A DNA stretch of 64,000 nt from Symsagittifera roscoffensis (Eukaryota; Xenacoelomorpha; Acoela; Convolutidae), in contig NC_087066.1 of assembly GCF_963678635.1 (NCBI RefSeq), forward strand, positions 886,201-950,200, read 5' to 3'. This document shows positions 38,216-51,900 of the stretch, piece after piece. The position numbers were made by a program, and so were the translations under genes. Positions within the stretch are counted from its first letter, which is position 1. Each line of letters starts with the position of its first letter. A model generated the notes under the pieces. It had not been told where the DNA came from. It searched no databases and saw nothing but the letters and a program-made list of their open reading frames with translations.

Positions 38216-39712
38216 AATGTAAGATGCGTCATTTGCATTAAGTAAACATGTTTCTGATGTAAACCCGTACCTGTCCATCCCAGGAACCTGTTCAGCTTCA
38301 TTGCGACAGTGCCGCTAAACAATTGTCGTTTTATTTCGAGGGCAAGGAGAGATTTCGTCACTCATGATTATGCTGCGCACTGATTGGTTTAGTTAATACA
38401 AACGTGGCCACTTAAGCCGATTTATAACGAGGCTGAATTTTGAGCAGATATGAAGGTGGTCATTTTTATTATGGAGCCGGTTTTTTATTCTAGGCTGCCG
38501 TTTCTCTTTTTTTTCTGGTCTGCACCCTGTCTGCGAAATTGATTTAAATAGTCAATCAAACATCAAATTTTTTTTAGCCATTTCGGCTTATTTAAGGCGA
38601 GATAAAATCGCGAACAAAACGTTTTGAGACGGTGCTGAAATTTGATTGGCTAATTTTAGCCAATCAGAATAAAGCAAATAGTTGCAGTTCAGGTTGTTGA
38701 AATTCTGAGTTTTGAACAGACAAGTACAAAGACTCCAAAATAACTACAAGTTGATGATTCCCAGACGATAAGGAGATTTGAATAGGTCATTTTTTGCATT
38801 TAAGTGTTTTCGCTGGATTTCTTGAGCCGGTTTTGGCTCACCGTTCCAGTTCCAATCGCTGCAAAACGTATCGAGAAGTTAAAAATTACGGTTCAAAATG
38901 ATTGGCCTGGCTCTACCATCTTTGGCGATTCTCGGTTGAATGCCAACTGTCAGCCGTATTCGTTGTTCGGAGATTGTTTGGGCTCTAAAAATTGTTCCGA
39001 AGTTGAACTCCAATTCGATTCAAAAATTTTGTTCATAAATTATTGAAATTTTGATCCTGGTGAAGGTAATTGATAGTTATCGAGCAATACTAGCTCTTGT
39101 AAACTGATCAAACTTCGAGGAAACAAGTGTGGGGGTAACGAACCAACCCTTACAGTTTTCCTGTACAGTATTTGCTGGGTAGCAGAATTTCGATATTGCA
39201 TGGAATATCTCATTAACTGAATTTTCCTGAAAATTGCTGAGGTACAGGGAAGTAGCAACCAAACCACATGCAGTTGAGAATTTGTTTTGACAGCCACCAA
39301 AAACCAGAATAAAAGCCACCAAAAACCAGTTCTGCTTCAGAAACTCAAGATGTAAAATGATTTTCGGTTTTACCTATCTACGAAACCTAAGTTTTCAAGT
39401 TTCTCGAAGCTTCAGTTTTCCCCAGGTTTTCTCCCTGTCTGAAATGAGAGTGACAGGAGCTGACTATCCACAAAGCCGTAAAGTTTATTGTATGCGCCAT
39501 CCATTGATCCAAGAGAAACATGGCACATTACTAAATAAAATAGCATTGTTTGAGGTGCTTCAATCTGTTAGAAAGGATTCTTGAAGCTTGAGTATGTGCT
39601 GTTATGAATAGAAAGAAGTAAATAATAAATTTCGAAAAAGCAGCGCCATTGGAAGTTAGAGTTATGGAAGCTGCAAATGAGGTATGATGGCTGTTGTGAT
39701 GTTGTGGTTTAG
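38216..39712. other. No gene recognised; expected location or intron of the ARMT1 5' end
   Basis: AT-rich sequence. About 45-50 N-terminal residues of ARMT1 are missing from the exons found. I looked for them here and saw no convincing exon. The first exon could lie further upstream, even beyond the retrotransposons. Confidence 0.4.
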
Positions 39713-39951
39713 GCGGCGAGAGAGGACAGTTCGGATGTGATCAATAGACTGGGTTCCCTCAAGTACGACCTGGAACACAACCGGGCACTGAACAGTGTGT
39801 GTGACGGCAGACCAGACAATGCAGTGTGGAATGAGATTCTGAGAGAGGAGACTGAAGCGAACAAAGGCACCCCTCCCTCCTTCTTCCACACTGCCTGGCT
39901 CTACAGCGAGTGCTACATCTACCGCAAGATAGCAGAGGCATTCGCATTCAG
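39713..39951 (+). CDS. ARMT1: ARMT1 exon (N-terminal helical region)
   Basis: The acceptor is TTGTGGTTTAG before 39713 and the donor is CAG|GTTAGT after 39951. It encodes a helical segment with 'AVWNEIL' and 'FFHTAWLYSECYIYRKIAEA', matching the family. The following intron (371 bp) holds nothing else recognised. Confidence 0.9.
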
Positions 39952-42900
39952 GTTAGTCCACACGCACACAATCATAGACAGACAAGTTGGACTAAGAAAC
40001 ACATGGGAGATGGACTAGAGACGGCGAGAGAGTGTTCTGAACATTTGCTCATGCTTCTCACTCTATCCAAATTTAGGTCGAAGGTGTACATTGAACAATT
40101 GTACGAAAGTGTTGTTGTTTAGTGAGATGGTTATCACCACAAGTCATTCAAAACTGATCCAAAAGCTCCTAGGAACACATGAAACGATCGACAAGAGAAC
40201 ATCGTGTTGTTTTTGTTGTTGTTTTCCTTCCTTATGTAACAGCTAGTCTTCAATGGTCACATGGCCTAATCATCTCAGCCAACTTTAGTAGTGGGCATTC
40301 ATATTGGCTTGTTGTGTTGCAGTGCTTCACTGAGGAGCTTCGACTGGTTTGGCCAGCAGAAAAGCAGAGCATACCAGGAGTCACTGGCAGCCTCATGTCT
40401 ATTGGCAGAGTGTGTGGTGAACATGGTCTCAGATGACCAGCAGCCAAACCAAACCCATCTCTCAAAACTACTCAAGGTCATCTACAAAATCTTTGCTGTT
40501 AATTGCTCACTATTCCCATTGCATATCGACTGAGAGTTTCCTTGAACACGAATCACTTCAAAATGTCTAAAACTGATTGAATTGTGACATTTTTCTCCAC
40601 ATGCTAATTTCCGGTTTTGGGAAAAATTTTTGTGTTCGCTTTCAACCGCACCTCACCCACTCGGTCACTTCCGGTCCTCAGCCTTGGTTTTTTGGATAAT
40701 CGTGTGTCTTCTTACTTTTTTCGGCTTTAATAGTTTTCTGCTTAGGAATTTTTGGCCTTTTTCTACCGCTTGACAAGAATTCCTCCTATGCTAATTTAAC
40801 ATTCTTTTGTCTTGGTCTGTGTTTTTTCAATGTAGCTTTATCATTCTTTAAATCTAGTTTTTTCGTCAATTTCGAGTTTTTTTCTGATTGTATTCCAAGT
40901 GACGTGAAGCTCCGCTTCTCAGTGTAAAAATTTTCTCTATGCGGAATGAAATTTTTCACATTTTGATTTGTTTTCAGACACAAAAAGGTTTTTAGGCAAC
41001 TACAAATTTGTACAACTACAAATTCGGCTAAAATTCTATACAAAAAAGCGGAAGAAAGGAATGAAAGGAAACTGAAACCGAGAATAATAAAGTAGAAACA
41101 GAAATCGCAGCGGGAACATAACGGATTGATTACTTTGAAAAATAATAAAGTTCATGTCTCGGCTAGTACTTCCAAAATAATAGATCACTACATAAAGTTT
41201 TGAGTAATTTGAAGTTTTTCTTTCAGAACTGGAAAGTAAACCACTAGCAATAGCATTAACAGAGACATGTTGCAATGAAAAAACGAACGAAAATGCGCTA
41301 GTTCTAATTGGATATCAAAAATATTGCATGCAATAGAGTAAAAAGAGGTGGTGCGTAAGAATATATATCATAAAACAACACGAATATCAAATCATAAAGA
41401 GGAGAAAAATTGGTTTTAACTGATTTACAAATCACCAAACTTTAGAATAGATGAAACTTTAGACATTCTACAAGAACACATTCTGAGTGTAAAAAGCCAA
41501 ACTATTTGCAAACACATACTTTGCCGAGATATAAAAATATATATGATTGAAGAAAATAAAAGTACAAAAAATTTCTAAACACAATTATTTCAAAGATTGC
41601 AGCCAAGATTAACGAGCAACCCAATTAGAGAAACCGCTAAATCACAGACCCTAACGCTAAATAAAATAATGAATCCTGCCGTATGCAGTTATCTTGTCAG
41701 GCTGTTCAATCGTTGCTTTTAGGAGCAGTACTTAACTCGAGCTTTGAAAATTGCTATTAATAACGTTTTTTAAGAGTAATACCGTTTTCTAAGAGTGGAA
41801 ACAAAGATAACTGTTGAAACTACAGACCAGTCTCTCCTATTCCGTTGATCAGTTGAGTGCTTGAAAAATTAATGTTACAGAGTGAAAAGTTTTATTTTAT
41901 CTCAAACAATTTTGATACTAAATCATTTTGGATATCAATCAAAAAAATTAACAGTAGATGAAGTTTTGGATGTTTTTGAGATCATTTCGAGAATTTTATC
42001 AGCTAAAAGTGATGTTGTATATTCTTTTATGGTTTCTAAAAAGCATTTGATACCGTTGATTACTCCATTCTTGAAAATTGTTGTCGATATGGCTTTAGCA
42101 ATTCATTTCGGAATTCTGAAGTCATATCTTGAAAACAGATAATAAAATGTTGATTTTGAAAAACATTTATCTTAGAAAAGTTCGATAGTGTGAGGGATGG
42201 CCCCAAGGTTTATTGCTAAGACCCCTACTTTTTCTGCTTTTTGTGGATCTTCCTGAAGTACCAATTATTAAATAACCATTTTCGCAGATGACACAACATT
42301 GATTGGAACTGTTAAAGATGAAGGTAAATAAATGTCCAACGAGTTACAGCGCATTTTGTTTTGGATAGAGAGCAATAAGCTTACAATAAACGAAAGTAAA
42401 AGTAAAATTCTTCGGGTCAAAACTAAACTGGAAAATAAAGTTCAAGAAGCAAATATAGCATCAGTACTAACAAATGAAATGAAATTCCTAGGGGTGACAT
42501 TAGACAACACTCTTGAATACAAACAACATATGAATCACTTGATAAGTCGATTATCATAACACACAGGCAAAGTTTATCTCTTTAAACTGTTTTTGAGTCA
42601 GAAATCTCGCTTAAAATGATATAAGGCTTACATTCAACCAGTTTTACAAAATGGATCCAGACGACGCCGCCTTCCAGTGGTGGATCCGACATCTTGGGCC
42701 CCACCAAGATGCAAATGGCGTCAAGCCCCCCCTCCCATTGGGTCGGGAGAAGCTCAGAAATCTCCGGGTTTTCGGTTACGGAGCGTCTGAAGCCGGCCAG
42801 GCTGCTCCGTCTGCTCATCCTTATACTACTACTCCGCTCCGGCATTAATCCAAACCCTGGTCCAGGGCCTTACTTTTGCTCCCCTTGCTCTTTCCGCATC

Positions 42901-45900
42901 AAACGCACCCAGCCCAGTGTCTGGTGCCACATCTGTGGTTACATTCACCTTAAATGTAGTGGTCTTACCCACCCCCAACTCCCAAACTTGACCACCCCCA
43001 ACTCCCAAACTTGTTCAACTTCCCTAACCGCCCCCCAACCCCACCTCCCTAACCCACCTCCCCCTCCCACCCTTCCCACCTCCTCGAATAAAAATTCCTC
43101 CTCCCAAAATCGCGCAAATCGTAATCGTGTAAATAGTGTAAATAACTCAAGTTCAAACAACCATTTTAATCATACTGCTGTTAATAATGTAAATAGTTCA
43201 CCACACCCCGCCAAAGGCCTTTTAAAAATCCTTCAATTTAATTGCAACGGTATCTCCGGAAAAGCACCCGAAATTGCTGCTTTCTTATCTCAAAATCAAA
43301 TTCATATTGCTGTCTTCCAAGAAACTAAATTAAGAAAGAAATCTCGAAACCCCTCACTAGGCTCACACTACACTTTAATTAGAAAAGATCGAGAAAAAGA
43401 AGGGGGCGGTCTTCTCATAGCCATACATGAGTCGATACAATACGAAGAAATAAATATTAACAACGATGGAACACTAGAGGCTATGGGCATATCAGTGGTA
43501 GCCAGTTCATCCAAGCTTCGTATTTATAATTTCTACATCCCCCCTCGCTCGAGCTGTCCCCCTGGTTACTCTGCGTCCCTTGCCGAACTACTTGAACCTG
43601 GGGACGCCTTAGTACTCGGGGATGCCAACGCACATTCACAACTATGGAACTCTAACATCGAGGAAGATCAACGCGGCTCTGTACTTAGCAATGAAATAAC
43701 CGAATCCACCTTTGCACCATTAAATGATGACACACAAACCAGAGTCCCTTTTAACTCAGAAAACCAACTCTCGTCACCAGATATTTCCCTCGCATCCCAA
43801 TCGTTCTTACTCTCCACATCATGGACCCCAATTAAATCTCTAGGATCAGATCACCTACCCATTCTTCTAGAACTACCCTTGGATGATTTTATAAATTTTT
43901 CACCTAAAAGGACTTTTATAAATTTTTTAAAAGCAGATTGGATCAAATTCACAGAGGAAATTGAGGAGGGTTTCTTTTCAGCGGTTCCACCTTCCGGAGT
44001 TGCCGCCGGAGAGAAATTCTTGAGGGACCTGGTGCTCAGGGCAGCACGCCACCACATCCCCGCTGGCCGTATTCGCCACTTCACTCCCTCTCTTTCCCCC
44101 GAGTCCACTGCCCTTGCCGCCGAAAGAGATTTAAGCCGACAACAAAATCTCCCCCCAGAAGTCATATCCCAACTGAACTGTAGACTCATGAAACAGACAG
44201 CAAAGGACAAAGAAAATAAATGGCGAGAATTCCTCCGGACTTGCGACTACCGCACTGGTGCCAGAAAGTTCTGGAAAGTGGTACGCTCCTTAAATGGATC
44301 TAAGCCCGTGGCAGGAAGACACCCCATTACTTTTGGTTCTAAACCCATACACTCACCTCGTGATATTACCAGCTCTTTTAACAAACAATTCACCAATGCC
44401 AGACCCCACGCCTCTGACAAACTCCTTCGTATAACGAGAAGAAAAATTGCCAAACTACCGCTGTCAGACAGCCCAATTTTTACCCCTGAAAATACTAAAC
44501 AAGCCATTGCAGACAGCAAACCATCGCGAGCGCTAGGTCCCGACGGCCTTTGTAATATACACCTTAAACATCTCGGCCCACTTGCTACTCAATACTTAAC
44601 ATACCTTTTTAATATCTCTTTGTCCGAAAACATTATCCCCCAAATTTGGAAAAATTCAAAAATTGCACCGCTTCCAAAGCCCAATAAGGATCTTAAACAA
44701 TCAACATCTTACAGACCTATATCCTTACTCTGCCCAGCAGTTAAAATTCTGGAGAGGCTCGTTCACCCCATCTTTACCAAACATCTCCCCAACGCCAAAC
44801 ACCAACACGGCTTCCGCCCTTTTCACTCCACCGCCACAGCTCTCTCCACTCTCGAATTTTACATTTCAGACGGTTTTAACCAAAATCGCCCCCCTAAACG
44901 TACGGTACTGGCCACACTTGACTTATCTAAGGCTTTCGACATGGTGTGTCATCGCTCACTTGTGGAACTCGTTCATGACACCCTCCTCCCAAGAAGTCTA
45001 GTCCGCTGGCTAAGTAATTACCTTAATGGTCGACAGGCTGCCACCTCATTCCGTGAACACACATCCCCCCATCGAATAATCCACTGTGGCGTACCCCAAG
45101 GTTCTGTTTTATCACCCATACTCTTCAATTTTTATGTCCATGATGCACCGCCACCTCCCGATAATGTAAACCTTGTTTCGTATGCAGACGATTTCCACCC
45201 CTTCGCAAGCAGTTCCAATATTGATATCGCCTCAAATTCCATCAATAGCTACCTAAAAAGGCTCTACGATTTTTTCACCTCACGCAAACTAAGTTTCGCG
45301 TCCTCTAAAGGATCAGTTACACTTTTCTCCTCTTATAACAAAGAATTTAATAAAACACCTAGTGTTCTTTTAAATAACGAGGCGCTACCCCTAAACAAAA
45401 ATCCAACAATCTTAGGGGTGACATTTGATCCAACACTTTGTTTTGCCACTCACTGCAAACAATCCGCTGAAAAGGCCAGACGCAGGATCGGAATCCTGAA
45501 GGCATTAGCAGGATCAACCTGGGGTCACTCCAAAGAAACCCTCCTCCTAACTTTTAAAGCTTTAATTCGCCCCATACTTGACTATGCAGCCCCCGCATGG
45601 TCCCACGCATCAAGTAACACCTCCATAAATTGCCTGCAGGTTGCCCAAAACCAATCCCTTCGCGTTGTTACTGGATCAAATCTAATGAGTTCCACTGCCC
45701 ACCTGCACAGTGAATCTGAAATCCTAACGGTCAAAGACCACCATACCCTTCTGTCATCTCAATTTTTTATCTCTACCTATCGTTCCCACCATCCCATTAA
45801 TTTTATACATTCACATCCCCCTCCTCCCCGTCTACTTCGCCCCTCAATTATAAGCTGCTTCAAAGAAGACACCCAGAAAATTTTAACCGACTTTTCAGTC

Positions 45901-48900
45901 TACGCAAACCACCCTCTAGTTCTGGACGACCGAGACGAAGTCTCCACTTTTATTTTTAACTACTACAAACCAATTTTAAAAGACAACCATACCTCCCTTG
46001 TAACCAAGTTCCTAGCCGAAACCCCTCCGTCTAAAGTTATTTGTATCCCTCCCCCAAAGATTGACCCCTCTGAAAAATCTCTCCCACGTCCCACGCGCTG
46101 TAAGCTCTCCCAACTCCGGTCTGGCTACAGCCGGCTCCTTAACACTTACCTATCCCGCCTCGACAGCTCCATCTCCCACCTTTGCCCAACCTGTTCCCTT
46201 GCCCCCCACACAACATGTCACCTTTTCAACTGCTCCCAAAACCCCTCCCCACTCACCCCAGCAGACCTGTGGCTTCGGCCGGTAGAGGTTGCTAAGTTCC
46301 TTGACCTGGAGACAGAAGAGCCCAACCCGACCCGCGTGGGCTAACAACAACAACAACAAAATGGAGTGCTGTTATATGGTCTGGGAAAGAAAATTGATTT
46401 GAAACCAATGAACTACCAATGAATTCAGAAGCCGTAAAAACAGTGAATGAGTCAAGGGTCGTTCAGAAACATGCGATCATCAAAGTTTTTGTTTTAAAAA
46501 ACTTAAACAAAACATCAGCGGACTGTGAAGACTAGAATAATTTTCTAATTAAAATATCAAATCCTGATTAATTATTTAATTAAATTAATAAATCCGGAAA
46601 AGTTATCCAATTAAAATGATAAATTCTGCCGCATGCAGTTATCTTGTCAGGCTGTTCAATCGGTGCTTTGAGGAGCAGTACGTAACTCGAGCTTTGAAAT
46701 TTTCCGCTAATACCGTTTTTTAAGAGTAATATCGTTTTTTAAGAGTGGAAAGAAAGATAACTGGAAACTGTTGAGCAGTCTCTCTTATGCCGGTGATTAG
46801 TGGAGTGCTTGAAAAATTAATCTGTTACAGAATGAAAATTTTTGTCTGACCACAAAAAGTTTTGTCTCCAAATCATTTTGGATTCCAATCATAAAAATTA
46901 ACAGTAGATGCAGTTTTGGATGTTATTGAGATCATTTCGAAAAGTTTATCAGCTAAAGATGATCTCGCATCTTTCTTTAATGATATCTCCAAAGCATTTG
47001 ATATCGTTGATCTTTACATTCTTGAAAATTGTTGTCGATATGGCTTTAGCCATTCATTTCATGGAATTCTGAAGTCATATCTTGAAAACAGATAATAATA
47101 TGTTGATATTGAAACACAGTTATCATAGAAAAGTTCTATAGTGTGCGAGATGCCCCAAGGTTTGGTGCTTAGGCCCTTACTTTTTCTGCTTTTTCTGGAT
47201 CTTCCGGAAGTACCAATTATAAGATAACCATTTTCGCAGATGACACAACCTTGTTTGGAGCTGTTAGAGATGAAGGTAAATAAATCTCCGACGAATTAAA
47301 GCGCATTTTGTTGTGGATGGGGAGCAATATTCTTACAATAAACGAAGGTAAAATTAAAATTCTTCAATTCAGGTCAAAACTAAACTGGAAAATATAATTC
47401 AACGAAAGTATTAGTTCTAACAAATGAAATTAAATTCCAAGGTTTACATTAGACTACTCTCAAATACAAACAACTTATAAGTCACGTGATAAATCGATTG
47501 TCTTTACACACCGGCAAAATCTATAAAATTTATCTCTTAAACTGTTTTTGAGTGAGAAGTATCATTTAAAATTATATAAGCCTTACATTCAAACAGTTTT
47601 AGATTATGGAGTGCTGTTATATGGTCTGGGAAAGAAAATTGATTTGAAACCAATGAACTACCAATGAATTCAGAAACCGTAAAAACAGTGAATGAGTCAA
47701 TGGTCGTTCAGAAAACATGCGATCACGAAAGTTTATGTTTAAAAAAACAAGCAAACTATCAGCGGCCTGTGAAGGATAGAATAATTTTCTATTTAAAATA
47801 ATAAATCCTGAATATTTATCGAATTAAATTAATAAATCCTGAAAAGTTATCCAATTAAAATGATCAATTCTGCTGCATGCACTTATCTTGCCAGGGTGTT
47901 CAATCGGTGCTTTGAGGAGAAGTACTCAACTCGAGCTTTGAAATTTGCTACTAATACCGTTTTTTAAGAGTTATACCGTTTTTTAAGAGTGGAAAAAAAG
48001 ATAACTGTGGAAACTGCAGAGCAGTCTCTTTCTTGCCGGTGATTAGTGAAGTGCTTGAAAATTAACCTGTTACAAAATGAAAATTTTTGTCTTATCCCGA
48101 AAATTTGGACAACAAATCAATTTGGATATCAATCAGAAAAATCAACAGTAGATGCAGTTTTGGATGTTTTTGAGATCATTTCGAAAATTTTATCAGCTAA
48201 AGATTATGTCGCATCTTCCTTTATGATATCTTCAAAGCATTTGATACCGTTGATCACTCCATTCTTGAAAATTGTTGTCGATATGGCTTTAGCAATTCAT
48301 TTCATGGAATTCTGAAGTCATATCTTGAGAACAGATAATATTTTGATATTGAAAAACAGTTATCATAGAAACGTTCGATAGTGTGTGGGATGCACCAAGG
48401 TTTGGTGCTTAGGCCCTTACTTTTTCTGCTTTTCTGGATCTTCCCGAAGTACCAATTATAAAATAACTTTTTTCGCAGATGACTCAACATTGTTTGGAGC
48501 TGTTAGCGATGAAGGTAAAAAATCTCCGACGAATTCAAGCGCATTTTGTTGTGGATGGAGAGCAATAATCTTACAATAAACGAAGGTAAAAGTAAAATTC
48601 TTCAATTCAGGTCAAAACTAAACTGGAAAATAAAATTCAACAAAAGTGTTAAAACTAGCAAATGAAATTAAATTCCAAGGGTTACATTAGACTACTCTCA
48701 AATACAAACAACATATAAGTCACGTGATAAATCGATTGTCTTTACACACCGGCAAAATTTATAAAATTTATCTCTTAAACTGTTTTTGAGTGAGAAGTAC
48801 CATTTAAAATTATATAAGCCTTACATTCAAACAGTTTTAGATTATGGAGTGCTGTTATATGGTCTGGGATAGAAAATTGATTTGAAACCAATGAACTACC

Positions 48901-51900
48901 AATGAATTCAGAAACCGTAAAAACAGTGAATGAGTCAATGGTCGTTCAGAAAACATGCGATCACGAAAGTTTATGTTTTAGAAAACCTGAAAAGCAAAAC
49001 ATCAGCGGACTGTGAAGGCTAGAATAATTTTTAAATTAGAATAATAAATCCTGAATAATAATCGAATCAAATTTTAAAAAATCCTGAAAAAGTATCCAAT
49101 TAAAATTATAAGTTCTGTCGCATGCAGTTATTTTGTCAGGCTGTTCAATCGTTGCTTTGAGGAGCAATACTTAATTCGAGCTTCGAAAATTGCCCGAGTA
49201 ATACCGTTTTTTAAAAGTAGAAAGAAAGATAACTGTGGAAACTACAGAGCAGTCTTTCTTATTCGGGTGATCAGTGCAGTGCTTGAAAAATTAATCTGTT
49301 ACAATGAAAATTTTTGTCTGACACCAAAAAATTTTGGCTCCAAATCATTTTGGATATCAATCAAAAAAATTAACAGTAGATGCAGTTTTGGATGTTATTG
49401 AGATCATTTCGAAAAGTTTATCAGCTAAAGTTGATCTCGCATCTTTCTTTAATGATATATCCAAAGCATTTGATACCGTTGATCACTCCATTCTTGGAAA
49501 ATGTTGTCGATATGGCTTAGGCAACCCATTTCATGGAATTCTGAAGTCATACCTTGAAAACAGATAATAATGTGTTGATATTGAAAAACAGTTATCATAG
49601 AAACGTTCGATAGTGTGGGATGCCCCCAGGTTTGGTGCTAAGGCCCTTACTTTTTCTGCTTTTTGTGGATCTTCCTGAAGTAGCAGTTATAAAATAACCT
49701 TTTTCGCAGATGACACAACATTGTTTGGAACTGTTAGAGATGAAGGTAAAAAAATGTCAGACGAATTACAGCGCATTTTGTTGTGGATGGAGAGCAATAA
49801 GCTTACAAGAAACGAAGGTAGAAGTAATGTCAAAACTAAACTGGAAATTAGGTCAAAACTAAACTGGAAAATAAAATTGAACATTAAAGCATTAGAACTA
49901 ACAAATGAAATGAAATTGCTAGGGGTTTTATTAGACATTTCTCAAATACAAACAACACATAAATCATTTGATAATTCGATTGTCATAACATACACGCAAA
50001 ATTTATCTCTACAAACTGTTTTTGATTCAGAAATTGTTTTTAAATTTATTTAAGACTTACATTCAACCAGTGTTACAATATGGAGTGCTGTTATATGGAC
50101 TGGCAAAAAAAATTGATTTGGAAAACGTTGACATAGCGCAGAACAGAGTTTTACAAATTCTTTTTTACCTAAAAAACGGAAACCCTACGAATAGTGAAAA
50201 ACTAATGCAAAATATTTACTTGTAGAGAATTTCATTTATATGATTTAATGAAAATATTAGCAAGAGTATTGAGAAAACAACACACTTTTGACAGTATTAA
50301 CGAGTGTATATGCGCTGATAAGCTTGGGCCCTGTTTTTTGAGACTAATTAGAGCAAAGGACTAAAGACAAAAGCCGATACCTATCAAAACAACAATTAGC
50401 TTCAGGATCAGAAAATTTTTAACTTGCTAATAAAAATCGATAAATCAATTTTGGTGGACATAAGGACAGCAAAGACTCAAAAACTTAGGAAAAAATGTTC
50501 CATCAGTTTCTGGATATGTATATAATAGATAACAAAGACTTTTTTGGAATTATTCTGGCAAGCGGTTTTTCTTTCTCTCGGTAAATAAACAGTGTTTTGC
50601 GGGCTTTTTAAAATTTATTTTATGGGTTACGGCAGGCGTTTTTGTGTGATAAAATAGTAATAAACTTTATGATTTATTGATTAGCATAAATATTTTTGCT
50701 CTTGAGGTGTCACTCGACATGCTAAACGCCTTTGATGTTCTCCCAAGTGTTTCCATATACTTGGAAACTAATTTATTATCATTATAGGCGTCAAATGTGA
50801 TCGTTAATCAAGATGCACCGGATGTCTTCTACTTTCCCTTCACTCGCAAAATGTTGGGATCTATTACAAAGTTTTTTTCCGCCGATTCGAAAAATATGGA
50901 GGAACTGTATCGGATGTTTTAGGATGGGTTGAGTGATATAACCAATTGAAGCCTTTTCAGTCGTGATTTGAGCGACCTTAAAAATTTCAAAAATTAGCTC
51001 AGTATTGAGAAAAATGGTTTCAAATTTCTGATTTTTTTTTTCAGTTTTGAGCGAATAAAGCGAGTAAGCAGGCTCACAAAAGCTTAATTATGCTTAACTT
51101 AAGCTCTGAAAAATTAGTTTTAGGCAAGTAGAATTAGTTTTTAGAGTTTTTTAGCGCCAATTAGGTAACTAAAACCTTACCAAAAAGTTGAATAAATTTT
51201 CTGCAATATAACTTGAAATAAAAAAATTTTGATGTTTTTTTTGGTTTTTTTTTGTTTCTTCAATTTTTATCCAGTTTGCTTAAAATACTATGACTGTCGA
51301 ATAGGCCTCAATTATAGTTACACCTCTGATCCTTTTTATCACACCACGCAAAAAAAATACTAATTTGACGAAAAAACTTTTGTGTAGTATTTTAAAGACT
51401 GGTTCGAACATTCTGTGCTACTTGCTACCCTTGTTATCGTTATGTGACTGGTGTGCCAATTTGACTTGTCCGTGTGTAGATGAGTCTGTGGGGCAACAAG
51501 TGTGACCTGTCCATCTCGGGTGGGGTGTCCAACTCACAGAAGGAGGACCCCCTCAGCCAGATCGAGTGTCTGGATGAGAACGTGCTGCTGGACGACAGTG
51601 CACAAGTGTGGCAACTACTGTCTCAGGTGCAGCGCCTACTTCTTCCCTGTTAACTTATGATCAATCAAACAACATTCTCTTTCTTTGGTTTTCCCATTCA
51701 GTCTACTTCTGCATTGCTTAGACCAAATCAGATCGGCTTCCTTTTTTTAGAAGGCGCAACAAACGTATTTTGAAGGCTTATTTAAATTCTGTCCTTCCGT
51801 ATTTCACTGCTTACCTCTTAAGAGCTATTTTTGCTGTTTTCTTGCTTGTGTTTGTGTTGCAACCACACAAACACAAGCAAGAAAACTGCAAAAATAGCTC

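Larger units (their letters stand above)
41640..50340 (+). repeat. Four tandem 1.24-kb units of a broken LINE RT fragment (unit 1 split by a LINE)
   Basis: The marker TGC.GCATGCA.TTATCTTG recurs at 41679, 46627, 47870 and 49116. After removing the 3.7-kb LINE the spacings are about 1238, 1243 and 1246 bp. Units are therefore roughly 41640-42655 plus 46356-46585, 46586-47830, 47831-49075 and 49076-50340. Each translates, with many stops and shifts, to the same RT pieces: 'NYR..S.IP', 'FGYQSKKLTVDAVLDV', 'DISKAFDTVDHSIL', 'FADDTTLFG', 'LWMESNKLT' and 'QYGVLLYGL'. All units lack the RT N terminus and any endonuclease, so the fragment was multiplied as DNA and not by new transposition. Confidence 0.8.

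Noticed and set aside
39622-39712. An extra ARMT1 exon ending 39681 with a 31-nt intron
   Set aside because: The phase fits and a short 'FEK...' stretch resembles the family, but 31 nt is too short for a normal metazoan intron and the match is weak.
42694-42708. LINE ORF start at 42694
   Set aside because: The codon is TTG; the ATG at 42709 is preferred.
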